The notes under the pieces were generated by a model. The model worked only from the letters and a program-made list of their open reading frames with translations, had not been told where the DNA came from and did not search any database. From Episyrphus balteatus (Eukaryota; Arthropoda; Insecta; Diptera; Syrphidae): DNA of 64,000 nt. The DNA is taken from positions 50,544,094 to 50,608,093 of the forward strand of contig NC_079136.1 in assembly GCF_945859705.1 (NCBI RefSeq), in the 5' to 3' direction. This document shows, piece by piece, positions 24,324 through 35,599 of this stretch; the stretch's first letter is position 1, and each line of letters opens with the position of its first letter. A program made the translations under genes and the position numbers.

Positions 24324-25303
24324 TATTACGAATAAAAATAAATCTCTTGGCCAATTTGCCACGAAAGATCATTGGATCTGCCAAAAAATCTCTGATTCAA
24401 ATATAAATACTGCCTTATCTTACGTTCAGAAGCATAGTGACACAACTCAAAAATAACGATTTTTCATATTCAAAATCACTTTTTGAATTGCGACACTATC
24501 TTACTCAACGTGCGAAATGCATGCATGAAGAAACGCGGCTACAGAGGCTAATAAACTGGTTTTCTTGAAATACGGAGAAATAATTTACTTAAATGCTTAT
24601 TTTGAATAACTCCAATATAACATTTTTGATTCATTCAAATATTCCCGATCTTAAGATTTTGATTAAATTCAGTTCTTTAATTAGGTTTTTTATAGCCTTG
24701 AACTGTAGGAGGAAGTACGCATTTAATTTTGTACTAACCTAACTTGCAACTAAGAACATACTTACTTATTTTCAAAAATTTCAATTTAAAAAAAAAAAAA
24801 ACAAAAAAAAATTATTAATTTATTTGTATAGTACGAAAAAAATATATTGTTCAAGAAATTTTGCTTTTGTGATAACATTAAATAATAATGTTTATTCGAG
24901 ATTTCTAAAGAATAACTTGTTAGTTTGTGTGGTGTTAATTTTCAAAGTGATTCTCAAAACTTAAAAAAAGTCATTTTCATTACTAACCAGATACTATTAT
25001 AGGTAATATTGATTTATTGAACATTTATATATTGATAAATATATTTATATATCGAACCAAAGTAAGAACAGTTTTGAGATAAAAACAAATCCAGATCAAA
25101 ACAAAAGGTATCTATGTTCTTCAAAATTGTTTTTTGTTCATCAATTTTCCGCGAAATTGTTTAATTAAATAACAAGACTTGTTAAAAACTAATTATTATT
25201 ATTATTATTCATTGGGTCAATTTTCCAATAGTTGTTTCTGATTCATTTGTTCTGTAATGTTGGCGTTCCAAAGCCTATGCTGGGTGCAATTTTTCCACTG
25301 CTA

Positions 25304-26975
25304 CTATCCAACGATTCTCTGAAAAAAAAATTGTATTAAAACAATTATAACATTTTTTAGGGGTAAATAAAAGCAAAGTGCTACAATGGGACGGTATTGT
25401 TTTTGTTTACTATTTTTTATATCTTAGATATCGATTCCAAAGACAATAATTGTATATTTGGGTTTAGGTAGGTACATCGTACATGTAAGCCTACATTTTG
25501 GTTAACAAATTTTGTGGTAGTGCTATACTTTAAAATAGATTGCAAGATTCCATATAAACAAAAAAAAAATAATATTCACACAAGAAAACATTGTTATCCG
25601 ATTCTGTCTGATGAAACTTGTAGATCACAAAAAAGGTAGTTGAAACCCGATAGTAAAATCCTACCCATTTGAAGACAGACATACATATACACAAGTAATT
25701 GGCAGAATTTTGCATTAGACACGCTAAAAAAATTATAACACAGCAGAACAGTTTCAAGAGAAACATAATACATATGTAACAAAATTGTCAGAACAAAGAA
25801 CATAATTATTTGACTGTTTTCACGAATCTGGGTTTTACTGGCCGTGTAATGAAGGCATGCTAGCAAGGAGGTGCAATTTTGATTAGTTTAAGCATAGATC
25901 TGACAAACATTTTTGTCAAATATAAGAATTAAAATGTTGAAAACTTTGCATTTGAAAATAATATTAAATTTTTGTAGGTACTTTATTAATAGAAGCACCT
26001 GACTCCAGGAGCATTAACAATAATAATTTTGACTATATGCTTGTAGGACCTTTATAACTTTTAAATGCATGCTGCACGGCACAAGTCAGAAGGAATAGAA
26101 AATAGGAAAGATTATAGGAAAGAATTTTTTGTTGCATTCTATCGATAAAAAAAATAACTTGTGAAAGCAAATCACAAAGACAACATTCTTTGACTAACCT
26201 TGCTTTGGGATGGTCTTGAAACCATCGTATGATTAACACTATTTACATGTGGCGTTGTCGCACTGCCCGCTCTTGCTCCTATACTACTCTCACCAGCTTG
26301 ATCATGTTTATTTTTTTTCTTTATCAAGAGCAGATATGCATCATCTGGATCAAACTTATTTATAAGTTGTTTAAACTGAAAAACTGAAAGAGAATAAATT
26401 CTTTTACATTTATCATAAAAAACATATGTACATACATATAAATAAATCTTTCTCATCTTCTGGATTTAAACAGACATCACTTGATTTTATGACCAATTCC
26501 TTAATTTCTGCAATTGAAATTGGGCACTGTTTTCGTCTTAACAATTTTTTGTAAAATGTTTGTGTTATTTGATATTTTACCGTCTTCTTAGCCTGTAGGG
26601 CGTACATATCTTTCAAATACTGTTTCAGTATACACGCCCACACTGACGTTATACGTTTCCAAATGTCGCCAATAACCTCGGGTAAACGTTTAAAGAAAAC
26701 ATGTGGATTTTCCTCATGGTCTTCAAGAATATCGTCTGCATTTTCAGCAGGTTTGACATTCTTTGAATGTGGCTACTAGATTTTATAAATCAGATCAGAG
26801 GGGCGCATCTTGAACAACATAGGTACATTGTCAGCGATGTAGAGCATCTGACGGAGTGTATTTTGATCATCAAATTGCTTGATTAGTGTTAAGACTAAGC
26901 ACGTTGTTGATTTTTCGATTCGTTGCACTTTCATATTAATCTCCTTTAGCCTGGGATCTTCTTGATACGCTCACT
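25304..26975 (-). pseudogene. Mirror copy of the gene-like spliced segment (right arm)
   Basis: This minus-strand copy reproduces the three exon-like blocks, the same splice signals and the same double stop as the left-arm copy (the open frames at 26413-26643 and 26172-26456 are identical to those of the left arm). Because the two copies face each other, a transcript through the element would be self-complementary over this whole segment. Confidence 0.5.
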
Positions 26976-27929
26976 ATAATAAAATGTTATTTGTTATTTA
27001 AGATTCTTGGAATCTGTACCAAGAGTATATATGTTGCAATCAGCATAAGACGTACTAAACCTTGTCGCAATAGTACACTCATCCTTTGCAGCATAAAGTC
27101 TAGGATAGCTTGCACATATGTATAATTGAATGATTCTGTTGGCCATCATTTAAAATCTTCTTCCTTTTTTGTTTTTCCCTTAAGAAAATGCTTAAGATTT
27201 GTTTATAAATAAAAAGAAAAACTGATGGTGGCGGCTTGCAAACATAAGTCTATTGGACTCTTTTTTTCTGAAGCACCTTAATGCATTTAACACAACCAAC
27301 GATGGATAAGTTCCGTAGGTTTTAGCACTTCCCATAAAAGGACAATAAATAATTAACAAAAAATATTTTTAGAAAATTACAGACCGGGATATAGGTATAT
27401 TTAGGATGTACATAAAAGTTTGTCGAGAACTTTTCTTTTTTTTGTTTGTTTAAATAGAAAGAAACGCGGGAAAAAATGTGAAATAAATTATGGGCTGTCA
27501 AAAATTTTGACGTTGTTTGGGACAGATTTTGTTTCATGTGTGTTGGTTTTGTGTACGTGTATGACAGATTTTACTACGTTACATAACATTACGTCGCGTA
27601 ACGTTAAATATGTGTGTAAATTGTAATTGTTTATAGAACTGTCATTTTTTTCACATTTTGTTAATTATTTATTAAACTATGATTCACCAAATTCTAAAAT
27701 TGATTAACCAAATTTCACAAAGCGATTTCCGATCGATTGATACCAAAAAACCCTATTTTTGTTACTATCGTTTGCTAACTATACGCCAAACCTTAAATTG
27801 TTAATAACTTTTAAACTAGGATTCACCAAATTCTAAAATTCGTTGACCAAATTTCACCTAATTCTCACCTAATTATTTGCATCAAAATTTTTGAAAATCG
27901 TGAAAACTCGCTGCTAACTATACGGCGGT

Positions 27930-27938
27930 GTCGTAACC
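27930..27938. repeat. Right target-site duplication of the foldback element
   Basis: GTCGTAACC matches 13320-13328. Confidence 0.8.
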
Positions 27939-28088
27939 TTCGTTTTTCAATGAGAGTCCGGTTCCGCATCTGTAAATAAACACGCTTGTTGATGACAGCC
28001 ATCAAATGAAAATAAAATGAAGGCATGATGCACTCATCGAAAAACTTAAAGAAACTAGAGCCCTCTATAAAAGCTTCACGGAACTAAC

Positions 28089-28110
28089 AGCACTCCATAT
28101 ATTATATCCT
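28089..28110 (-). repeat. Right half of the 22-bp outer inverted repeat
   Basis: This is the exact complement of 13253-13274. Between it and the foldback element lie about 150 bp that do not match the left side, as expected for the interior of a small, older element. Confidence 0.6.
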
Positions 28111-28116
28111 CTAAGG

Positions 28117-28325
28117 GCCAGTTGTACAAATATTTAATTCGTGGATCAGCAACTTTTATCTCCTGAAATCGAAAGCATAGCTGAGTTTTAGCACTGGTTC
28201 AAGGTCCATATTATGTAAAAATAGCCACATTCATGCTTGAACCGAAGTTGACCTGCAGCTAATCCGCCGAAATCGGCGGGTTAAATTCCTGAACCAAGGC
28301 TGACCCACGTTTGTACAATTTGCAC
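28117..28325. mobile_element. Probable MITE relic with GTTGTACAAA ends
   Basis: The left end CAGTTGTACAAA and right end TTTGTACAATTTG are inverted, and the interior contains AGCTAATCCGCCGAAATCGG. A diverged relative lies at about 11840-12030. Target duplication was not resolved. Confidence 0.5.
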
Positions 28326-28402
28326 TAAGCATATTTCCCACTTTTTAGGTCATGTTTGCATTAATTTTTTTTTCTTCAATCCAGAAAATTTTATTTGTAA
28401 CA

Positions 28403-29044
28403 GGCCGACTCCACAGGAGATAATTTTTGTCATGTTGACGTGTCTTAACAAGAAATGTCTTGTGGATTCTCGCCATATCTTGTTATGATTCAATGTTAGA
28501 CAACCGTGTCTTCGATTTTGTCTGAACACGAATGTCTAACATCGAATTTGACAGATGTGTTTTTTTTCTTTTTGAAGGGTAGTTTTTTCGTTATTTTTTG
28601 TCGTCTCATGAGCAAGGTTGTCTCCGTAGTAGCGGACGACAAAATATATTTGTTTGTTTTGCGAATTTTTTAATGTTTTTTTGTTGAATTGAACTGGATT
28701 TAATGTAATGGTATATACTTTTTGTATTTATTTATTTATCGTGAATTTATTTAACAGGCATTGTAATTGATTTTGTAAAAAAGAAGCTTGCTTATTTCTT
28801 AGAAGAAAAAAAAAAAACAAATCAAGTATATAAATTGAAAAAAAATAACAAAAGAAGTATTCATACAAAATTGACAGCATATAAAATAAATTTTGTGCGC
28901 AAAAAGTCATACATCATCCTCTGGCGAACGAGGCATATGAAATGAAATGTCCGAACATAATTTGCCCAGCCAAGAAAATAAAAATTGTTAAGTTGTAGAT
29001 GTTAGACATTGAGTTAGAGAAAAATATCTCCTGTGGAGTCGGGG
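28403..29044. mobile_element. 642-bp element with GGCCGACTCCACAGGAGATA ends
   Basis: The ends are inverted over about 20 bp (right-end complement CCCCGACTCCACAGGAGATA). The flanks TGTAACA (28396-28402) and TGTAATA (29045-29051) are a possible imperfect 7-bp target duplication. The interior shows an inverted GTTAGACA / TGTCTAAC pair and no ORF. Confidence 0.65.
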
Positions 29045-29192
29045 TGTAATAAAAATTTTATTGTGCAATTTTTTTCATTCGCAATAAAATGCAAAATATT
29101 TTTCAGTTGCAATAAATATTTTTCAGTTGCAAAAAAACATTTTTTTAATGCAAATATTTTTCAGTTGCAACAAATATTTTTTTATCAATTTA

Positions 29193-29354
29193 AGGCTTGG
29201 CCACACCGGAGGGTATGCGGTATAGCGGTAACGATATTTGTACTAAAAAAATTCCACACCTGAACGTTGATGTGTCAGTTTGGAATTTTTTTCATACAAG
29301 TACCCTCACCGCTACCCGTACCGCTACCGCATACCCTCCAGTGTGGCCAAGCCT
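29193..29354. mobile_element. Palindromic TTAA-type MITE, copy C
   Basis: This is the same family as 7125-7295, with ends GGCTTGGCCACACCGGAGGG, a palindromic interior and TTAA at 29189-29192 and 29355-29358. Confidence 0.8.
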
Positions 29355-29776
29355 TTAAATTTTTTTATTTGGAAATTTTTTTTTTTTTTTTCATACATAT
29401 GTAAGAAACCTAATTTAGAAGAAAGCTCTATACAAACTCTATAAAAGTTATTGTCTGCCAAATTTTAATTTACAAATAAGCCGTATTTGTAAATTTCCCA
29501 CTTCTTTAGGTCATTGTAATTATGGCTGTCATTGGTAGTTCTACCTTTAAAAAAAAAAAAAGGTGAATGTTTTTGCTTTTATTCCACTGTCGCAATAATG
29601 TGTTTCACGCTTAATGAACTATTGTGAATGAATCTTTTTGTTCACAAAATAAAACATTTTGGCATCACTTTATATCACAAGATTTTGACATGTGTCAGCT
29701 GACCTGAATGAAAAATTCGATTTTCCTCGACATCGAGCAGTTCATTAATTTTTTTATTAAAAAAATATCTTAAAAC

Positions 29777-30344
29777 ATGGCTTTACACTCAGCAATTAAA
29801 GGAAAACTTATTTCCGTTATTGGAGATGAAGTAAGTTAATAATAAAATCTACTCAAAATATACCAACAACAAAACTTTATTATACTTTTATTTGCTTTGA
29901 CAAGGACACTTGCGTAGGATTTTTGCTTGGAGGCGTTGGCGAAATCAACAAGAATCGTCACGCCAATTTCATGGTTGTCGACAAAAGTAATATAATATTC
30001 AATATCTTATTTCTACTTTGTTAAATAAATATCTTATTTGTATGTGTAGACACTCCAGTGAGTGAAATTGAGGATTGTTTCAAGCGTTTCCTTAAACGTG
30101 ATGACATCGACATCATCCTCATTAATCAAAACTATGCTGAGTTAATTCGTCATGTAATCGATTCGCACACTTCACCTATTCCAGCTGTGTTGGAAATTCC
30201 ATCTAAAGATCATCCATACGATGCCAGTAAGGATTCGATTTTGAGACGCGCCAGGGTAAGAATCAAAATGATTTTCCTTTGAATTTCTTATCTAACTTAA
30301 TTTATTTAAAGGGTATGTTCAATCCTGAAGACTTGGTCCGTTAA
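29777..30344 (+). CDS. Vha14-1: V-type proton ATPase subunit F (14 kDa), 4 exons
   Basis: Subunit F is part of the central rotor stalk of the V1 sector; it couples ATP hydrolysis to proton pumping into endomembrane compartments. The exons are 29777-29830, 29905-29986, 30050-30255 and 30312-30344, with introns of 74, 63 and 56 bp and matching phases. They give exactly 124 residues, the usual insect length. Diagnostic stretches are TCVGFLLGGVGEINKNR, INQNYAELIRHVID, the PAVLEIPSKDHPYD block and the C-terminal GMFNPEDLVR. The start ATG is preceded by AAAAC. The gene is complete and intact. A possible polyadenylation signal is at 30487. It sits about 1.8 kb right of the foldback element with several MITEs between. 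Confidence 0.98.
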
Positions 30345-30486
30345 AGAATTTCATCGAATGTGGATTCATTTGGTGATAAAGTATTAGTTCCCTCTTGTTT
30401 TTTGTGTAAAATAATATAAATAATCATCTTGTTAACTGAAATCTTTAGTTTCCTTATCGTTGCTGCTTGATGTGCATTTTCATTCC

Positions 30487-30492
30487 AATAAA
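30487..30492 (+). terminator. Polyadenylation signal of Vha14-1
   Basis: AATAAA lies about 140 bases after the stop codon, followed by a T-rich stretch. Confidence 0.6.
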
Positions 30493-30861
30493 AAAGGATT
30501 TGTTTTTTGGTTGAATTTTATTGTTTTTTTTCTCTTTTTTTTATTATAACGACGGAAATTCAGTTCATATATTCAGTTTGGTTCCCGAATAAAACGGACT
30601 GAAAGTGCACTGCGTTGCATGAACAAAACTAACTAAACATAGAACAAAGAAGACGAAGATTGATTTTATAATACAAATTTTATATACTACTGAAATCATC
30701 AGTTGACTTATCGTGAGACACCTTGTCCATACGCAAGTTTTTCAGCTCAACTTACATAGATTTTTAAACAAAAACCTAATGTGACTTCAAGCCCACATAG
30801 GATTATAATTTTGATTCAGAAATAAGGTCACGAACATAGGAATAATCAAACATATAGAACA

Positions 30862-30965
30862 GGGGTGACATTCTGTATCGCATAAGCGAAAAAACGTTTT
30901 CGCGTGTAAAGATTTGCTTCAGGCCATGAAAGCGTTTGTTCGCTTATGATACAGAATATCGCCCC
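30862..30965. mobile_element. 104-bp palindromic MITE
   Basis: The ends GGGG(T/C)GA(C/T)ATTCTGTATC and the inner arms ATAAGCGAA...AACG form a near-complete hairpin. The target duplication is unclear. Confidence 0.65.
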
Positions 30966-31479
30966 AGCTTAAATTCACAAATTCGCCAAGAACTATAAAA
31001 TCAAGTCACTATTATTCCAATAGGCCAATTTTCTGAAACGTATTCTGATTTTACGAAATGGGGAACATTTCATTTCGGTCGACTAGGAAAAGTGATTTCA
31101 ATTCACTTACCGGTCGAAATGCCGAACATGGGTTGTATTCATATTTTGATAAACCGTGTTTTTGTCTTCGCTAAACGCAACTGTAATAAAGTAGAGGATA
31201 GTTTCTTGGGTTTAAATCCTGTCTTTACTACTCCGATTTTTTCTCAGAGTTACCCCTTCTGTCGAGCAATTGACACAGCAACAGGACAAGAGTGCATTGC
31301 ATGAATTGTTTTTTATATAAATATATGCGCCGAACAGCGTGTAAATTTGAAAATTCTTATGCACATTTGTGCCCATAATTATGAAAGTGCACTAAGTCAC
31401 TGCCAAAAAAAGGTTTAAAAAGTCTTTGATATTTAATACATATTATAGTAAGCTGAGAGCTTTGTGTATCTCAAAAAAA
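30966..31479. other. Non-coding stretch after Vha14-1
   Basis: The stretch contains a 70-codon open frame (31092-31304) of unconvincing composition and ends in a poly-A tract. No feature is supported. Confidence 0.3.
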
Positions 31480-31499
31480 AAAAAAAAAAACACTAGATA

Positions 31500-31700
31500 C
31501 TTCGCCAGGCAGGCGCCAATGTCAATAGCTTTTATTATTTAAAAAGTACCTTGCCTGGCCGGCTTCGCGAGTTCTCAAAATTTTAACTTTACTTTTTGGG
31601 TCCTCTTTCCCGCTCACGCAACTTCGTTGGTATGCAAAGTCGTCTGGCAGGGGCAATGTCAACAGTATTTTTTAGGTAAACAGTAACTTGCCTGGCCCCC
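31500..31700. repeat. Two tandem copies of a CTTGCCTGGC repeat
   Basis: Units with GGCAGG(C)GCCAATGTCAA(T/C)AG...TACCTTGCCTGGCC occur at about 31508-31565 and 31648-31700, separated by unrelated sequence. The origin is unknown. Confidence 0.45.
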
Positions 31701-31767
31701 AACAAAATCGCTTTAGCCATTAACAATATACGGGAATAGCAGACATACATAAGTATCAGTTTTTATT

Positions 31768-32016
31768 CTTCTTCTTCTTATTTTTTCTCGGCGCTGTTAT
31801 GATCTCGATGTCGAGGGGATCATAACTATCCCACGTAACTGCTTTACACTAGTGATCCTCCTGTTGGGTTCGCCGGGTTGACCTCAGAAATCGGCGGCAA
31901 GCCTCCCGGTTTTGTATTGTTCCATTTCTAAGGCCAACTGAATGCTGGTGGTTTTGCATTTGCTTGTACCAGGAGTTTTAAGGCCTACCTTTCTTTCTAT
32001 TTCGTGTTGGAACGTT
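31768..32016 (-). mobile_element. 5'-truncated LINE 3' end with 15-bp target duplication
   Basis: GTATCAGTTTTTATT occurs directly at both ends (31753-31767 and 32017-32031). On the minus strand the fragment begins at ACAACGTTCCAACACG and ends in an AAGAAGAAG tail. It is the same LINE family as 56045-56547: a diagnostic block around CTTGCCGCCGATTTCTGAGG is shared. This is a classic target-primed insertion footprint. Confidence 0.9.
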
Positions 32017-33000
32017 GTATCAGTTTTTATTAAAAAGCAAAAAACGGAAGTACAATATTTCCATTATCCGTATTTGTTTATAGTAGAGTAACTAAAGCAA
32101 ATTATAAGGGAACCCGGCCGAACAGCTCTGATTTTGACGATTTTTTTTTCAAACGTAGGCAATTAAAAATACTTTAAAGTCTATAGATTAAAAATAGCCG
32201 GTGTTGCCGTATTGTTTTTTAAAATTAAAATTAATTTTTTTTTAATAAAACCATTTTTTTTGCTTAAATTTCATAAAACAAATGATAGCAAAAGATTCTC
32301 TAGGTAATTTAAGGAAAATATATAACAGGCAGTAAGGAACAATCTTCCATCGTTTAAGCAATAAATTCAATTTTCTTACATTCTGACCTCAAACACAAAA
32401 AAAATATTTTGAAAACAACGGCAACACCTACAATATTTTAAAATACATTTTTTAAAAGCCAGAAGCTCATTCTTATCTCTGAAATTTAAATCCACTAAAT
32501 TTAATCAAGACTTTTTGAAAAAATGGTCCTCAAACTCAGAATTAAAAAATAAAATGCACGACTGGGGCCGCACGTACTTGCTCTTATGATAAAAGTAGCT
32601 TTTATGTCAAAGATTTAAAAAAAAAATATTTTGAATTAGTTAAAATTTGATTTTTTTAAGGAATTTCATAAGAAATGCAAAAATACGAAATTATTTTTTT
32701 TTAGTTTTTCTTACGCCATATTTTTGTTACTCGTGTTTTTTTGACAAAAACAAAAAACGCAATTAGCTACATATATTAAAATCACTTAAAGCATTATGTA
32801 TGTCAAATTTAGTCTAGAAAATTGTAATAACTCATTAACGGTGTACGGGAAGAGCCGACATCAAAGATTTAAAAAAATGTAAAGTCATATTTCTATTATC
32901 CGTATTTTTTGAGAAAAACTAAAAATGCAGTTACGTTAGATTTACGTATAACATTACTTGTGTAAAATTTAATCGAAATCGTTAGAGTCATTTACGAGAA

Positions 33001-33512
33001 AATTGCAATAACTCCATTAAGATGTACGGGAAGAGCCGACATCCGCGATTTAAAAAAGAGTTAATGTCATATTTTCACTATCCGCATTTTTTGAGAAAAA
33101 CTAAAAACGCAGTTATGTTAGAACTGCAAACAGCATTACGTATGTTAAATTTAATCAAAATCGTTAGAGCCGTTTTCGAGAAAGTTGCAATAACTCCAAA
33201 ACTTTGTATGGGAGGTATACGTTTAAAGCGAGATATTAAAAAACAAAAAAAACCAACCTTGGAAATTACAAAAAAATCATCTGTACCAAATTTCAAGAAA
33301 ATCCCTCAACCCGTTCAGGCTGCAGCTTCATGTACAGCTTTTTGTGACGACGCACCGACGCACCGACGCACCGACGCACCGACGCACAGACCGACGGACG
33401 TCATGACGAAAACCACTTTTTTGGACTTCTCCATCATCGTAATGTTAGTTTTGATTAAAACCTCGAATTTTTTTTTTTACACGAAACCAATACTTGCCCT
33501 ATTGAGCAAGTA
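33001..33512 (-). repeat. Dispersed repeat with ACTTGCCCTAT... hairpin and GTCYG tract, copy 1
   Basis: Read on the minus strand it begins TTACTTGCTCAATAGGGCAAGTATTGGTTTCGTG. It passes through a GTC-rich microsatellite and ends near the word ACGTATACCTCCCATAC. Related copies are at 34550-34830 (poor), 55769-56780 (split by a LINE) and 57530-57720 (partial). Possibly a SINE- or Helitron-like family; no protein is encoded. Confidence 0.6.
33351..33402. repeat. GACGCACC microsatellite
   Basis: About five to six perfect copies of an 8-bp unit (GACGCACC) are followed by GACCGACGGACG. It corresponds to the GTCCGTCCGTCTG tract of the related copy at 55880-55920 on the other strand. Confidence 0.85.
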
Positions 33513-35599
33513 AAAAATGTTATTAGAAAAATTTAAAATGACTTTTTTCCAAACTTTTTCTAATAAAATATGAATTTATTTAAAAAAAATTTTTGGCCAT
33601 AAATATTATCAGTTGAATTTCGAAGCAAAAAATGTAAAATATATCACACTTTTGAAAAAAAAAATTAAAAATTACTTCAATTTCAATGGTTTTTTTTATT
33701 AAAACTGAATTTTTGAATTGAAATAATTAATTTTCTCTAAAACTGTGGTAAATAGGAACTTTAAATTTTTGCTATTTAACTTTCAACAGTAAGGGTTATT
33801 AAATGAATAAAAAATAATTTTATGTTTAGATGTTGAACTTTAAAAAAAAATAAGTTACATTTTTTTTCAAAACTTTTATTAAAAAAAGTTCTTCGAAAAT
33901 GAAATACTTTTTAATTTTTTTCATAAACCGTAATACATATTGACATTTCCTTTTATAATTTGAAATCATAATGAATGCGGCCAAAAAAATTTAAAAATAA
34001 ATGCATTTTATATTACGACCAAGTTTAAAAAACGACATGTTAAAATTTGTTCAATAATTTTTTTTTTCAAAAATCTGAGTTCAATTACCATTCTTTCAAA
34101 AGCCGTTCATTCAATTAACTTAATTTTAATTTTACATATATGACTAAGCTTCTAGCTTTTAAAAAATGTATATTTGAATATTGTAGGTGTTGCCGTTGTG
34201 TTCAAATATTTTTTGTTGTGTCAATTAATAAGAAAATTGCATCTATCGCTTGAACTATGGAAGATTATCCCTCACTCCCATATATTTTTTTTCCTTGAAT
34301 TTCCTAGACAATCCTTTGGCATCAATTAATTTATGAAATTTAAGAAAAATTTTTGAAAAAATTTGTTTTTGTTCACAAAAATCTTCAATTAAATTTAAAA
34401 ATTCAAAACGGCAACACCGGCAATTTTTAATCTATAGACTTTAAAGTATTTTTAATTACCGACGTTTGAAAAAAAATATCACCAAAATCTAAGCTGTTCG
34501 GCCGGGTTCCCTAATATTGCCAATTTTTGAGCTTTAGTTACTCCACTATTAGAAAAAAACTAAAAACGCAGTTTTATTAGAATAACTTACAGCTTATGTA
34601 TAACAAATTTAATCAAAATAGTTTAAGACGTTTTCGAGAAAAATGTAATAAATCGAAAATTCTAGCTCAGTGTACACTGCATTGTACAAACTGTCGTACA
34701 TGACGAACCGAAGAACCGAATCACTTTTTTGGACTTCTCCATCTAATTGCTAGGTTTGATAAAAACCTCGATTTTTTTCCACAAGATGTAAGAAGAGTTT
34801 ATTGAGTTCTATTATTCACACCATTAAGATTGAAATCAAATGGTTATTTCTCGAAGTTTGTCACTATGTCGTATACGTAATATTATTATTTTTTTTTCAA
34901 TTGTTGCTGATATTTTAAATTTATGACAATTTTCTACAGTAGGAAATGATTTAATTTTGTCATAAATGGTAAAAATAAGAAATGATATGGAAACCTTTCC
35001 ATCATTTTATCCTAATTCCTGAATAAGTATCCATTCCAAATACAATCAGTAATTTTTTCCTTTGAAGGAAATGTATACGTAAAACTTTTTGGGTGTATTT
35101 CGATTTACCCGTTCCCTTGAAGAAGAATACTTTTTGCTAGTATGTAGTCTTATATGTGCCCATGATTATGAAGTCACTTCTTGCATGGTATCAAGAAAAA
35201 CTAGTTCAATAATTTTATTTAAACAATTAAATTGTACCTATTTCTTTTTTGAAGTAATTGAAGGACTGACAAATAAGTCTATTTACTGCAATTTCGCTTC
35301 CAAATGAAGTTAAACTCTTAAATTATAATTATTTAAATGCTAGTTTAATGTTTTCACTGTAATGCCAAATTTATCAAAAACAGTTAAAAAATTAAAAATC
35401 TGAAAAAAGTAAGTAGTTTACGTGTTTTTCAATTTTCTCAAAAACTATAAGCCATAGAAACATACGGTGTCCAGTATTTGATCAGAAATCAATTGAGGCA
35501 GATTACTAAATCAATTTTGTATTGAAATACACAGTTAGACCGAGAGCCGGCAGCATATTTTGGCAGTTTTGATATAACCGAAATTCGAGTGTCCACATA

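Larger units (their letters stand above)
13329..27929. mobile_element. Giant foldback (long inverted repeat) element, ~14.6 kb
   Basis: The element starts ACCGCCGTATAGTTAGCAGC and ends with its complement. Any base x in the left unique arm (13329 to about 17940) pairs with base about 41258-x in the right arm. The arms are near-identical, with only scattered differences noticed (for example around 16757, 16251 and 15833). The centre is a 174-bp satellite in inverted orientation. A 9-bp (or 7-bp) target duplication flanks it. A duplication of 9 bp and satellite-bearing long inverted repeats resemble Drosophila FB/NOF (MULE-type) elements; a 7-bp duplication with a CA start would resemble Galileo (P superfamily). 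No transposase was recognised. An assembly artefact is unlikely because of the target duplication and the asymmetric satellite arms, but cannot be excluded from sequence alone. Confidence 0.85.
23318..27929 (-). repeat. Right unique arm of the foldback element
   Basis: This is the inverted, near-identical copy of 13329-17940. It contains the mirror gene-like segment (25304-26975), the mirror MITE (24106-24323), and the terminal and subterminal motifs near 27770-27929. Confidence 0.85.
32108..34511. mobile_element. 2.4-kb long-TIR element with TAA flanks
   Basis: The ends GGGAACCCGGCCGAACAGCT are inverted over about 350 bp (32108-32470 versus 34150-34511). The arms include the words GGCAACACC and CTATAGA(C/T)T(T/A)(T/A)AA. 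TAA lies on both sides (32105-32107 and 34512-34514), which fits a PIF/Harbinger-type 3-bp duplication, or TA plus one base. No transposase ORF is visible. The interior contains copies of the hairpin/GACGCACC repeat family (33000-33520), probably nested. Confidence 0.75.

Noticed and set aside
13329..27929. Polinton/Maverick or other giant virus-like element
   Set aside because: No polymerase, integrase, ATPase or capsid-like frames were seen; the length comes from inverted arms and satellite.
33022..33513. 163-codon open frame with a Thr/Asp/Ala-Pro repeat
   Set aside because: The repeat peptide is the translation of the GACGCACC microsatellite, and the rest matches a non-coding dispersed repeat.
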